From UBA1535 sp964371035 (lineage in GTDB: Bacteria; Bacillota; Clostridia; Tissierellales; Sedimentibacteraceae), in the NCBI GenBank assembly GCA_964371035.1, contig CAYJLG010000004.1, positions 34,079 through 98,078 of the forward strand: 64,000 nt of DNA. Reading direction: 5' to 3'. The notes under the pieces were generated by a model. It saw only the letters and a list, made by a program, of their open reading frames with translations. It made no database searches and had not been told where the DNA came from. Below, piece by piece: positions 25,814-34,511 of this stretch (positions are counted from its first letter, which is position 1; every line of letters begins with the position of its first letter). A program made the translations under genes and the position numbers.

Positions 25814-28447
25814 TTATTGCAAGTTTTGTGATAAAAGCGATCTCACAGCATTCAAGGAATCGTCGATTTTTGTTATATCTTTTCCGCCCGCTTGTGCGAA
25901 ATCAGGTCTTCCACCGCCGCCACCACCAGCAGTAACGGCAGCTTCTTTAACAATATTTCCAGCTTGAATTCCTTTTTGATTTAAATCTTTAGTAACAGCC
26001 GCTACAAACAAAATTTTTCCATCAACTTCAGATGCCAACAATACGACACAACTTGGATTTTTATCTTTAATCTTGTCTGATATATCTCTAAGTGAATTTG
26101 CATCCGTATCTTTAAACTTAACTAAAAATACTTTTACGCCATTGATTTCTTCGCAATTATTTAATATATCATCCATTCCTGATTTCAAAATTTCATTGTT
26201 TAGTTTCGCAATCTCTTTATCTTTATCTTTTATTTCTTTTTTTAGTGAATTTACTTTAGTTAAAATATCTTCTTTACTCGATTTAACACTTTGCATAAGG
26301 TCTTCAATTATGGTATTTATCTTTTGTAAATATTCTATAGCACCTTTTCCTGTAACAGCTTCTATTCTTCTTACGCCTGATGCAATTCCACCTTCAGATA
26401 TTATTTTAAACATACCTATCTTTGCAGTTTCATCAATATGAGTTCCACCACAAAGTTCTTTACTAAAATCTCCCACTTTTACTAATCTTACTTCATCGCC
26501 ATATTTTTCATCAAACAGAGCCATTGCGCCTTGAGCTTTAGCTTCTTCAATACTTACATTTTCTACAGCAATCTTAAGATCTTTAAGTATTATTTCATTA
26601 ACCTTATTTTCAATCTCTTTTAATGTATTAGCATCTACAGGCTCAAAATGAGTGTAGTCAAATCTCAATCTCTCATCAGAAACTAACGAACCTGCTTGAT
26701 TTACATGATCGCCTAACACATCTTTTAAAATTTTATGTAAAATATGTGTTGTAGTATGATTTTTACAAGTGTTCTTTCTTTTACTTTCATTCACTATAGC
26801 TTCAACCGGATTTTCTAAAGAAATCATGCCTTCTAATACATTGATTTCATGAACTATTACATCATTTAATTTTTTTGTATTTGAAATTTCAGCTTTAAAT
26901 CCATCGCCAACTAGCAATCCTTCATCTCCTATCTGGCCACCACCCTCTGGATAAAAAGGAGTCTTATCCAAAACAATTATTCCTAGTTCGCTTTCTGATA
27001 TTTGATTTACTTCTTCATTATCTACAAAAATCTTTAAAATTTTTGGTTTCAATGTAGTTTCTGTGTATCCGCAAAATTCAGTAGTCAATCCTTCAATATT
27101 AACTGAACTATCCGTCCATCCAGCACTACCAGTTTTTTCTCTAGCTTCTCTAGCTTTAACTCTATTTTCTTCCATTATATCTAAAAATTCTTGTCTGTTA
27201 AATACAAAATTATTTTCAGTCAATATTTCTTCTGTGAGTTCAAAAGGAAATCCAAAAGTATCATAAAGTCTAAATAAAATAATTCCCTCAAGCGAATTTT
27301 TTCCTGATTCTTTTGCTAAAGCAATTTCTTTTTTTAAGATTTCAAGGCCTTGGTCAATAGTATTTCTAAACTTCTCTTCTTCAATTTTAACTACTTTTAG
27401 AATGTAGCTTTCTTTTTGTGAAAGTTCTTCATATGCTTCTTTCCATCCATCGATTACTACCTTTACTGTTTCTGTCAAGAAATCATGATTTATGCCTAAA
27501 AGTTTACCTTGTCTCAATGCTCTTCTAAGTAATCTTCTCAAGACATAACCTCTTCCTTCGTTAGAAGGGATAACTCCATCTGAGATCATAAAAGTAACAG
27601 CTCTTGAATGATCGCAAATAATCCTCATAGAAACATCTGTTTTTTCATTAGATTTATACTTAACACCACTTATATCTTCAACTTTTTTAATTATGCTAAA
27701 AATCGGTTCAACTTCATATACAGATTCTTTACCTTGAAGTGTCATCGCTACTCTTTCAAGACCCATACCTGTGTCTATATTAGGATTTGCTAAAGGATGA
27801 TATACACCTTGCTCATCTTTATCATATTGTGTAAAAACTAAATTCCATATCTCTGTAAATCTATCACAATCACATCCTGGTTTGCAATCTGGATTATCGC
27901 AACCAAATTTTTCGCCTTTATCAAAATAAATCTCTGAACATGGTCCACTCGGTCCAACTTCTAACTCCCAAAAGTTATCCTCTTTTCCCAGTCTAACTAT
28001 TCTTTCTATTGGCATTTCTGTAAGAGTAGTCCATAATTCAATCGCTTCATCATCGTCTAAATAAACTGTAGCCCAAAGTTTTTCTTTTGGTATTTCCATA
28101 ACTTTTGTCAGGAATTCCCAAGCCCAACAAATAGAGTCTTTTTTGAAGTAATCTCCAAACGAAAAATTTCCAAGCATTTCAAAAAAAGTAAGATGACGTG
28201 CAGTCCTACCAACATTTTCTATATCATTAGTTCTTATACATTTTTGACACGACACCATTCTTTTACTTGGCGGTGTTTCAGCACCTGTAAAATATTTTTT
28301 AAGAGGTGCCATACCTGCTGCAATCAAAAGTAAACTTTTATCATTTTTAGGTATCAACGAAGCACTTTGCCTTACTAAATGCTCTTTTGATGCATAAAAA
28401 TTGATATATTCTTTTCTAATATTATCTATTGAATATTTATTATTCAT
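25814..28447 (-). CDS. alaS: alanyl-tRNA synthetase
   Basis: Charges tRNA-Ala; 877 aa, standard length. The class II catalytic core occupies the first half (FFEMLGNFSFGDYFK near 90, GMGLERVAM near 228, GYVLRRLLRRALR near 300). The editing domain has zinc ligands NHTTTHILH near 570 and CGGTH near 670. A C-terminal DHHA1 domain contains GGGGGGRPDFAQAGG. I start at the ATG 28447 because GGAGG lies 4 nt before it; an ATG five codons earlier precedes that site. No T-box is present; only about 60 nt separate it from mnmA, so it is read from the isc operon. Confidence 0.97.
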   Translation of the reverse strand: MNNKYSIDNIRKEYINFYASKEHLVRQSASLIPKNDKSLLLIAAGMAPLKKYFTGAETPPSKRMVSCQKCIRTNDIENVGRTARHLTFFEMLGNFSFGDYFKKDSICWAWEFLTKVMEIPKEKLWATVYLDDDEAIELWTTLTEMPIERIVRLGKEDNFWELEVGPSGPCSEIYFDKGEKFGCDNPDCKPGCDCDRFTEIWNLVFTQYDKDEQGVYHPLANPNIDTGMGLERVAMTLQGKESVYEVEPIFSIIKKVEDISGVKYKSNEKTDVSMRIICDHSRAVTFMISDGVIPSNEGRGYVLRRLLRRALRQGKLLGINHDFLTETVKVVIDGWKEAYEELSQKESYILKVVKIEEEKFRNTIDQGLEILKKEIALAKESGKNSLEGIILFRLYDTFGFPFELTEEILTENNFVFNRQEFLDIMEENRVKAREAREKTGSAGWTDSSVNIEGLTTEFCGYTETTLKPKILKIFVDNEEVNQISESELGIIVLDKTPFYPEGGGQIGDEGLLVGDGFKAEISNTKKLNDVIVHEINVLEGMISLENPVEAIVNESKRKNTCKNHTTTHILHKILKDVLGDHVNQAGSLVSDERLRFDYTHFEPVDANTLKEIENKVNEIILKDLKIAVENVSIEEAKAQGAMALFDEKYGDEVRLVKVGDFSKELCGGTHIDETAKIGMFKIISEGGIASGVRRIEAVTGKGAIEYLQKINTIIEDLMQSVKSSKEDILTKVNSLKKEIKDKDKEIAKLNNEILKSGMDDILNNCEEINGVKVFLVKFKDTDANSLRDISDKIKDKNPSCVVLLASEVDGKILFVAAVTKDLNQKGIQAGNIVKEAAVTAGGGGGGRPDFAQAGGKDITKIDDSLNAVRSLLSQNLQ

Positions 28448-28506
28448 ATTTCCTCCGCTCATATTGCATGTTTTATGATTATATCTTAATTTTTGCGTAA
28501 CGTCAA

Positions 28507-29544
28507 CTATTTTATAAGTCCTCCACCCACTAAAATATTTCCATCATAGAACACTACAGATTGACCTTTAGTTATTGCCCTTACAGGGTTTTGAAACTTC
28601 ACGTTCAATGTATTCTTATCTTTTATTATTCTTACAGGTTCTTCCTTTGCTGCATATCTAATTTTAGCAGTCAAAATCAATTCATATCTATCATATTCTT
28701 TGTTTATGAAATTATAATTACCTAGAGTCAACTCAGTTTTGAATAGATCTGCGTTATCTCCGAGTACTACAATGTTTTTTTCACTGTCGATATCTACCAC
28801 AAATGCAGGTTTTCCAAGAGCAATACCTAATCCTTTTCTTTGTCCTATAGTATAGTTAACTATGCCTTGATGCTCTCCTAAAATCTTTCCTTCAACATCA
28901 GTAAAATTTCCTTTTTGAGACGTTTTATTGCTTGTTTTTTCTATAAATTCTGTGTATTTTTCATCTTTAATAAAACATATTTCCTGACTATCTTTTTTGC
29001 TAAACAATTCTATTCCACTGTCTTTAACTATTTTTCGAGTTTCGTCTTTTGATATAATGTCTCCTATAGGAAAAAGCACTCTATTTAAAAAGTTTTCTTT
29101 AGAGTTATACAAAAAATATGTTTGATCTTTTATCCTATTTTCAGGTTTAACTATATAATACGTGCCATTTTTTTCCATAATTTTAGCATATTGTCCAGAT
29201 GCAACAAATTGCACACCTAACTCATCGGCCGTTCTTAAAAAACTTCCAAATTTTATGAATTCGTTGCATACTACGCACGGATTTGGTGTATGACCTTTCA
29301 AGTATTCATCTACAAAATTGTCTATGACTCTAGTCTTAAATTCATTTCTATAATCTATAACGACATGCTCAATGTTAAGTTTGTCAGCAGCATTTTTGGC
29401 ATCATTAATACTATTTTCAAAACTCTTTTCATCTGTAAGCCTATATGTTACACCTATAACTTGATAACCTAGATTTTTAAGTATAATTGCAGATGCAGTA
29501 CTATCCACACCTCCGCTCATTCCTAGTAACACTTTATTATTCAT
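28507..29544 (-). CDS. mnmA: tRNA-specific 2-thiouridylase MnmA (second copy, isc operon)
   Basis: Second MnmA, 345 aa. PP-loop SGGVDS (10-15), NPCVVCN with catalytic Cys 93, second Cys 190 in SQEICF, and a C-terminal beta-barrel ending VGGGLIK. It is in the operon iscR-iscS-iscU-mnmA-alaS, where the cysteine desulfurase can supply sulfur directly, so this is probably the main tRNA enzyme. It differs clearly in sequence from the copy at the left edge, which argues against a recent duplication. GAGGT lies 5-6 nt before the ATG. Confidence 0.95.
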   Translation of the reverse strand: MNNKVLLGMSGGVDSTASAIILKNLGYQVIGVTYRLTDEKSFENSINDAKNAADKLNIEHVVIDYRNEFKTRVIDNFVDEYLKGHTPNPCVVCNEFIKFGSFLRTADELGVQFVASGQYAKIMEKNGTYYIVKPENRIKDQTYFLYNSKENFLNRVLFPIGDIISKDETRKIVKDSGIELFSKKDSQEICFIKDEKYTEFIEKTSNKTSQKGNFTDVEGKILGEHQGIVNYTIGQRKGLGIALGKPAFVVDIDSEKNIVVLGDNADLFKTELTLGNYNFINKEYDRYELILTAKIRYAAKEEPVRIIKDKNTLNVKFQNPVRAITKGQSVVFYDGNILVGGGLIK

Positions 29545-29603
29545 TTATACCTCTTTTTTCTAAATCATTTCTTAAAATAAGAAAATTCTATAAAAAACAA
29601 ATT

Positions 29604-29629
29604 GGGCGAACACAAATATTCGCCCCTAG
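29604..29629 (-). repeat. REP-like palindrome
   Basis: GGGCGAA / TTCGCCC hairpin with the minus-strand tetranucleotide CTAG in place of GTAG, in the 105-nt gap between iscU and mnmA. GC-rich compared with its surroundings. Confidence 0.45.
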
Positions 29630-29649
29630 TAATTGACTATTAAATAATT

Positions 29650-30096
29650 CTAATGTTCGCCATGAACATGGTCGTGTAAATCTTCGTCTGCATTCGGATC
29701 AAATCCTTCTAATCCTTTGATTTCAACTCCTGTTTTAGTCGAATAATCATGTAATGCTGATTTCACTGCTTGTTCAGCCAGTACCGAGCAATGTACTTTT
29801 ACAGCTGGAAGTCCGCCTAATGCTTCTACCACTGCTTTATTTGTAAGTTCGACAGCTTCATTAATATTTTTGCCCTTGATAAGTTCTGTCGCCATACTAG
29901 ATGATGCGATCGCAGATCCACAGCCAAAAGTTTGAAACTTTACATCTTCTATAATTTCATTATTTATCTTAAGAAATATTTTCATTATATCTCCACATTT
30001 TGCATTTCCTACTTCGCCTACGCCGTCAGCATTTTCTATTTCGCCTACATTTCTTGGATTTCTAAAGTGATCCATAACTTGTTCTGTATACATCAT
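29650..30096 (-). CDS. iscU: iron-sulfur cluster scaffold IscU/NifU
   Basis: Scaffold on which Fe-S clusters are assembled before transfer; 148 aa. The three cluster ligands are visible: NAKCGD near residue 34, FGCGSAIASSS near 60 and KVHCSVLAEQ near 103. The last 25 residues add an acidic His-rich tail (DEDLHDHVHGEH) that is not part of the core fold and may bind metal. GGAGAT precedes two adjacent ATG codons. It is third in the isc operon, 78 nt after iscS. Confidence 0.95.
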   Translation of the reverse strand: MMYTEQVMDHFRNPRNVGEIENADGVGEVGNAKCGDIMKIFLKINNEIIEDVKFQTFGCGSAIASSSMATELIKGKNINEAVELTNKAVVEALGGLPAVKVHCSVLAEQAVKSALHDYSTKTGVEIKGLEGFDPNADEDLHDHVHGEH

Positions 30097-30174
30097 TATA
30101 TTTATATCTCCTATAATTTAAATTAATATATTAAAACTTTCAAAAGCTAAAAAACTTTTTAGAGGTGACCTTAT

Positions 30175-31344
30175 CTATTTTTTATTGTAAAGCGGTGACA
30201 TTTTTCTTAATTTTTCAACGGTTTCAGTAAGTTGTTTAATAACAAAATCAACTTCTTCTTCAGTAGTTTCCGCGCTTACTGTAAGTCTTATCGAACCATG
30301 TGCATCGCCATGATCAAGTCCTGTAGCCAAAAGCACATGCGACGGATCTAACGAACCCGATGTGCATGCTGAACCACTAGAAGCAGCTATTCCATCCATA
30401 TCTAACCATAAAAGTATTCCTTCGCCTTCAATATATTTAAAAGAAATATTGACGTTATTAGGCAATCTTTCAGTCGGGTGTCCATTCAAATGTATTTCAT
30501 CTAAATTTTCATGCAAACCTTTTATCAATCTATCTCTTAAAGCTTTTTGTTTTTGTGTTTTTTGTTCAAATTCAGTTATTAACAATTCTACAGCTTTACC
30601 AAATCCTACTATATTGTGAACACTTTCTGTTCCTGCTCTTTTTCGTTTTTCCTGAGCACCACCATGTACGAAATTATCAATCTTCACACCTTTTCGTATA
30701 TAAAGTGCACCTATGCCCTTTGGTCCATTAATTTTGTGAGCCGATATAGACAATAAATCAATATTTTCTTCTTTTACGTCTATTTTTACCGCCCCAAAAG
30801 CTTGGACTGCATCTGTATGAAATAAAATACCTTTTTCTCTTGCAATTGCACCTATCTCTTTAATAGGTTGAATAGTCCCTATTTCATTGTTTGCATACAT
30901 TACAGATATTAACATCGTATCTGGTCTAATAGCACTTTTTAATTCTTCTAAATCTATCATTCCGTATTTGTCAACATTTAGATATGTTGTTTCTATTCCA
31001 AATTTTTCCAAATATTCACATGTATGTAATACAGCATGGTGTTCTATTTTAGTAGTAATAATATGTTTTTTCTTATTTAAATTTGCAAATGCTGTTCCTA
31101 TTATAGCCCAGTTGTCAGATTCTGTTCCGCTCCCTGTAAAAAACACTTCTGTTTCTTCTGCATTTAAAAAATTAGCTACATTCTTTCTTGCACTATCTAT
31201 AGCTGCCTTAGATGTTCTACCTAATTCATACACACTGCTAGAAGGGTTGCCATAATTTTCTTCTAAAAATCTGTACATCTCATCAGCTACTTCTTTTCTA
31301 ACTTTCGTAGTTGCTGCATTATCAAAATATAATTTTTTATTCAT
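30175..31344 (-). CDS. iscS: cysteine desulfurase IscS/NifS
   Basis: PLP enzyme (389 aa) that takes sulfur from cysteine for Fe-S clusters and tRNA thiolation. FDNAATTKV is at the N-terminus, the PLP Lys lies in SAHKINGPKG near residue 200, and the persulfide Cys loop SSGSACTSGSL is near 323. The ATG at 31344 has GGAGGG 7 nt upstream; the frame is open five codons earlier to a TTG that overlaps that site. It overlaps the end of iscR by 8 nt. Sulfur acceptors here are IscU and MnmA in the same operon. Confidence 0.96.
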   Translation of the reverse strand: MNKKLYFDNAATTKVRKEVADEMYRFLEENYGNPSSSVYELGRTSKAAIDSARKNVANFLNAEETEVFFTGSGTESDNWAIIGTAFANLNKKKHIITTKIEHHAVLHTCEYLEKFGIETTYLNVDKYGMIDLEELKSAIRPDTMLISVMYANNEIGTIQPIKEIGAIAREKGILFHTDAVQAFGAVKIDVKEENIDLLSISAHKINGPKGIGALYIRKGVKIDNFVHGGAQEKRKRAGTESVHNIVGFGKAVELLITEFEQKTQKQKALRDRLIKGLHENLDEIHLNGHPTERLPNNVNISFKYIEGEGILLWLDMDGIAASSGSACTSGSLDPSHVLLATGLDHGDAHGSIRLTVSAETTEEEVDFVIKQLTETVEKLRKMSPLYNKK

Positions 31345-31768
31345 TCGTAATCCCTCCAAAAATAGTTTTTTCCTCGTTTATCATATCAGACAACGTAATA
31401 TTGTCTATCACATCATTTATACTGTTTTCAATTTTTTCAAATATAACTCTAGTGACACATACAGATTCTCTAGAACAGACTTCGTTATTTACGCATTCGG
31501 AAGTAGTAATATCACCTTCTAAAGTTCTAAGTATCATACCTACAGTTATTTCATCTGGTGCATAAGCTATATTGTATCCACCTTGCACTCCTCTTGTAGA
31601 TTTAACGTACCCTGCTCTTTTTAACTTGCCTAATAGCTGCTCAAGATAATTTTCAGAAATACCATATTTATCACAAATTTTTTTCAAAGGAACAGGTTCT
31701 TTTTCATGAAAAAGCGATAGCTCAAACATAGCTTTTAATCCGTATCTGCCTTTTGTAGATAACAACAT
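31337..31768 (-). CDS. iscR: Rrf2-family regulator IscR
   Basis: Transcription factor of 143 aa that senses Fe-S status and controls its own operon. Winged helix with ENYLEQLLGKLKRAGYV near 40-55 and STRGVQGGYN near 57-66. Three cysteines at 92, 98 and 104 are at the same spacing as the cluster ligands of E. coli IscR. AGGAGG lies about 7 nt before the ATG. It is first in the operon and sits behind a consensus promoter overlapped by a perfect 11-bp inverted repeat, a strong self-regulation signature. Confidence 0.94.
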   Translation of the reverse strand: MLLSTKGRYGLKAMFELSLFHEKEPVPLKKICDKYGISENYLEQLLGKLKRAGYVKSTRGVQGGYNIAYAPDEITVGMILRTLEGDITTSECVNNEVCSRESVCVTRVIFEKIENSINDVIDNITLSDMINEEKTIFGGITNE

Positions 31769-31806
31769 TTTGTTCCCTCCTCACTTACTAATTTAATCCC
31801 TACAAG

Positions 31807-31848
31807 TTTACTAGGGTTTATTATATAATACCCTAGTAAATTTGTCAA
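31807..31848 (-). promoter_or_regulatory. isc promoter with IscR-type operator
   Basis: Minus-strand TTGACA (31843-31848), 17-nt spacer, TATAAT (31820-31825). The perfect inverted repeat TTTACTAGGGT (31807-31817) / ACCCTAGTAAA (31830-31840) brackets the -10, so a bound dimer would block polymerase. Confidence 0.85.
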
Positions 31849-31900
31849 CATTAAAATTAAAAAAATATTTATGCGCTGTTCAGCACACGATTATTGTAGC

Positions 31901-31929
31901 TCTTGACGTAATGTCAATTTTTAGTTAAA
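31901..31929 (+). promoter_or_regulatory. possible promoter of the O-methyltransferase with dyad at -35
   Basis: TTGACG, 17-nt spacer, TAAACT. The -35 is part of the dyad TTGAC..GTCAA, which may bind a regulator. Moderate match only; boundaries are approximate. Confidence 0.4.
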
Positions 31930-31949
31930 CTATAGACATTGGAGGAAGA

Positions 31950-32867
31950 ATGGAAAATTCAAATTACATTTACGAAGCAATTTATTTATTAAACAAAATA
32001 TATGAAAATAATATTCCAAGTGAATTAGATGAATATAAATTTACAAATAAATCTATACACATAAACGTGTATCGAGCTATTATTAGAGTTTTATATACAA
32101 ATAATTTACTCACACGTATTAATGAAAAACTTACTATTACAGACGAGCAAAAAATTTCACTTGAAAATGCAATGAAAAAAATTATGAACTCTAATTTTTC
32201 GAACTACGAAAAAATGTATGACAAAGCAACTAGTAGTTCTCAGTTTTTTTTCGATAACATTAGTGAACTTGAATATGAAATTTATTCAAGGCAAAATTTT
32301 TTAGTAACTTATAAAATTGGTGAAGATATTATTAAGCATACTGATTTTACAAATAAAGCTGTGTTAGAACTTGGTGGAAATAGCGGCGGACTTGCAACTA
32401 AAATTGTTTCAAGTTATAAAAACTGTGACTATTCGATAATTGACACAAAAATACCTTGTACTATCGGAAACGAATTTAATGTTATGAACAATACCAATAT
32501 AAATTTTATCGAAGGCGACATTTTCAATTTAACGCTTGAAGAAAAAAAATACGATTTCATTATTCTGATGAATCTATTACATGATTTTGACGATGAAGCT
32601 TCTTTGAAAGTTCTTTATGAATGCACAAAATTTTGCAATAAAAACACTTCTTTTTTGATTATTGAAGATATATTGATAGATGAGTATAAACCCAAAGAAA
32701 TAATCATGCATGGATTAAGGTTGGCGGTTGAATGTAGGGGTGGAAAACAGCGTACGTTAAACGATTATGAACAATTATTCACAAAATTTAATTTCTCTAT
32801 AAATAAATCTCTAAAAATCAGTGATTTTCATACTTTATTATATGCAACTAATGCTATTCACAGTTAA
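31950..32867 (+). CDS. SAM-dependent O-methyltransferase family protein
   Basis: Protein of 305 aa. The N-terminal 95 residues look like the winged-helix dimerisation domain of plant-type (family 2) O-methyltransferases; the SAM fold follows, with motif I VLELGGNSGGLA near 145, a GDIF acidic motif near 190, and LMNLLHDFDDEASLKVLY near 208, the typical HDF/DD catalytic region. Substrate unknown; relatives methylate small hydroxylated compounds. GGAGGAA lies about 4 nt before the ATG. Monocistronic. Its last codons (CTATTCACAGTTAA) coincide with the end sequence of the MITE family in this window. Confidence 0.78.
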   Translation: MENSNYIYEAIYLLNKIYENNIPSELDEYKFTNKSIHINVYRAIIRVLYTNNLLTRINEKLTITDEQKISLENAMKKIMNSNFSNYEKMYDKATSSSQFFFDNISELEYEIYSRQNFLVTYKIGEDIIKHTDFTNKAVLELGGNSGGLATKIVSSYKNCDYSIIDTKIPCTIGNEFNVMNNTNINFIEGDIFNLTLEEKKYDFIILMNLLHDFDDEASLKVLYECTKFCNKNTSFLIIEDILIDEYKPKEIIMHGLRLAVECRGGKQRTLNDYEQLFTKFNFSINKSLKISDFHTLLYATNAIHS

Positions 32868-32894
32868 ATGAAGCTTTAGCGGGAAAATTTTTTC

Positions 32895-32923
32895 TTGACA
32901 AAATGTTTTTTTTATTATATAAT
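32895..32923 (+). promoter_or_regulatory. consensus sigma-A promoter of guaD
   Basis: TTGACA (32895-32900), 17-nt spacer, TATAAT (32918-32923). It drives the riboswitch leader and guanine deaminase. Confidence 0.85.
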
Positions 32924-32965
32924 TTCGATTGTATGAGTTATTATTAAAATAAAATATAAATTACA

Positions 32966-33033
32966 TGTTCGTATAACCCTGCTAATATGGTGTGGGGGTC
33001 TCTACAGGAAACCTTAAGTCCTACTAACGAAGA
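32966..33033 (+). ncRNA. guanine-class purine riboswitch
   Basis: P1 is TTCGT (32968-32972) / ACGAA (33027-33031). The L2 loop contains TAATATGG, J2/3 reads TCTCTAC, and L3 contains CC for the kissing loop with the GG of L2. The specificity position in J3/1 (ACTA before P1) is C, which selects guanine over adenine. P3 is short (AGGA / TCCT). It sits 66 nt before the guanine deaminase start. Confidence 0.88.
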
Positions 33034-33068
33034 TAAGCTTAAATGCTTTCTTTAATAGTAGGATTTTT
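33019..33068 (+). terminator. riboswitch-controlled terminator (ON-switch geometry)
   Basis: TCCTACTA (33019-33026) pairs with TAGTAGGA (33056-33063), followed by TTTTTT. The 5' arm is itself the 3' strand of aptamer P3 plus J3/1. Folding the aptamer with guanine should therefore prevent the terminator, giving induction by ligand. Confidence 0.72.
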
Positions 33069-33098
33069 TAGTATTTAATCAAAAAAGGAGTCAATACT

Positions 33099-34367
33099 AT
33101 GAATTGGGCAATAAAAGGAAATATTATTTTCACGAAGAATTCAAAAGAATTAACTATTATAAAAAATGGTATCATTTTATGTGAGAACACTAAAATTATT
33201 GATGTATTTACTAATTTACCTAAGCAATATGAAAATGTGCCCATAACTGATTATGGAGATAGTATCATAGTTCCAGGGCTAATTGATCTACATGTCCATG
33301 CACCACAATATGCTTTTAAAGGTACTGGCATGGACCTAGAATTGTTAGATTGGTTAAATACTTTCACATTTAAAGAAGAGGCTAAATTCAACGATTTAGA
33401 TTACGCAAAAAAAGTTTATTCAAAATTTGTTGACGATCTTAAAAATAGCGCTACTACTCGTGCATCCATTTTTTCAACTATACATGTCGATGCTACTATC
33501 GAGCTTATGCAACTATTGGAAAAAAGCGGAATAATAGCATATGTTGGAAAAGTAAACATGAATAGAAATTGTCCTGCTTACCTCTCAGAAGGCAATGCAA
33601 AAAATTCAAACGACAACACATTGAAATGGTTGCATATGATAGACGGAAAATTCAAAAACGTGTTTCCTATCATAACTCCTAGATTTATTCCTTCTTGTGA
33701 TGACGAATTACTAGATTGTTTAGGATATATTTCAAAAAAACTTAGCCTACCAAACCAATCTCATCTTTCTGAGAATTTGGGAGAAATAGAATGGGTGAAA
33801 AACTTAAAGCCTGAATCTAAGCATTATGGTGATGCGTATCAAGTTCACGGTTTGTTTGGTGGCGAAAACAAAACTATCATGGCTCATTGCGTACATAGCT
33901 GTGATGATGAAATAGAATTGATGAAAGCACAAGGCGTTTATATAGCTCATTGTCCAACATCCAATATTAACTTATCCTCCGGAATTGCTCCTGTAAGGAA
34001 ATATTTGGAACATAATTTAAATATTGGGCTTGGTACTGATATTGGAGCAGGTCATAGCATTTCTATTTTCAAAGCTATAGTAGATGCAATAGGCATGTCT
34101 AAGATGAATTGGAATTTGAAAGACAATAGTGCAAAACCACTAAAAATTAGCGAAGCATTTTATATGGCTACAAAAGGCGGTGGTTCATTTTTTGGAAAAG
34201 TAGGTAGTTTTGAAAAAGGATATGAAATGGACGCTATAGTTCTTGACGATTCAGATTTAAATTATTTTGGAACCATTGATTTAACCAATAGATTTGAAAA
34301 TATAATATATCAAGATCACAAAGTTAATATAGAAGCAAAGTATATAAATGGAAACAAGGTAATTTAA
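33099..34367 (+). CDS. guaD: guanine deaminase
   Basis: Zinc amidohydrolase (422 aa) converting guanine to xanthine and ammonia. Metal motif DLHVHAPQY near residue 65, conserved FTFKEEAKF near 90, NQSHLSEN near 217, MAHCVHSCDDEI near 260, and GLGTDIGAGHS near 312 with the catalytic Asp. The family insert typical of GuaD is present. AAGGAG lies about 8 nt before the ATG. It is a single-gene unit behind a guanine riboswitch whose layout suggests activation by guanine, as expected for a catabolic or salvage enzyme rather than a biosynthetic one. Confidence 0.93.
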   Translation: MNWAIKGNIIFTKNSKELTIIKNGIILCENTKIIDVFTNLPKQYENVPITDYGDSIIVPGLIDLHVHAPQYAFKGTGMDLELLDWLNTFTFKEEAKFNDLDYAKKVYSKFVDDLKNSATTRASIFSTIHVDATIELMQLLEKSGIIAYVGKVNMNRNCPAYLSEGNAKNSNDNTLKWLHMIDGKFKNVFPIITPRFIPSCDDELLDCLGYISKKLSLPNQSHLSENLGEIEWVKNLKPESKHYGDAYQVHGLFGGENKTIMAHCVHSCDDEIELMKAQGVYIAHCPTSNINLSSGIAPVRKYLEHNLNIGLGTDIGAGHSISIFKAIVDAIGMSKMNWNLKDNSAKPLKISEAFYMATKGGGSFFGKVGSFEKGYEMDAIVLDDSDLNYFGTIDLTNRFENIIYQDHKVNIEAKYINGNKVI

Positions 34368-34448
34368 TTATAATAAAATGCCTACAGCTATTATGTATTT
34401 TAGATAAAATTCATATCGGCATTAAAATCAACTAAGCCAATAAAATAT

Positions 34449-34502
34449 CAAAGAGCGAATACGTGCAAATGTTCCAAAATGCATATATTCGCTCTTATTT
34501 TA
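34449..34502. terminator. bidirectional terminator between guaD and the 168-aa gene
   Basis: AAGAGCGAATA..TGCA / TGCA..TATTCGCTCTT (34451-34496) followed by TATTTT on the plus strand and TTGATATTTT on the minus strand, between convergent genes. Confidence 0.7.
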
Positions 34503-34511
34503 AATTCACAG

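Noticed and set aside
28448..28506. T-box leader for alaS
   Set aside because: Only about 60 nt separate alaS from mnmA and no T-box sequence (TGGNACCGCG) is present.
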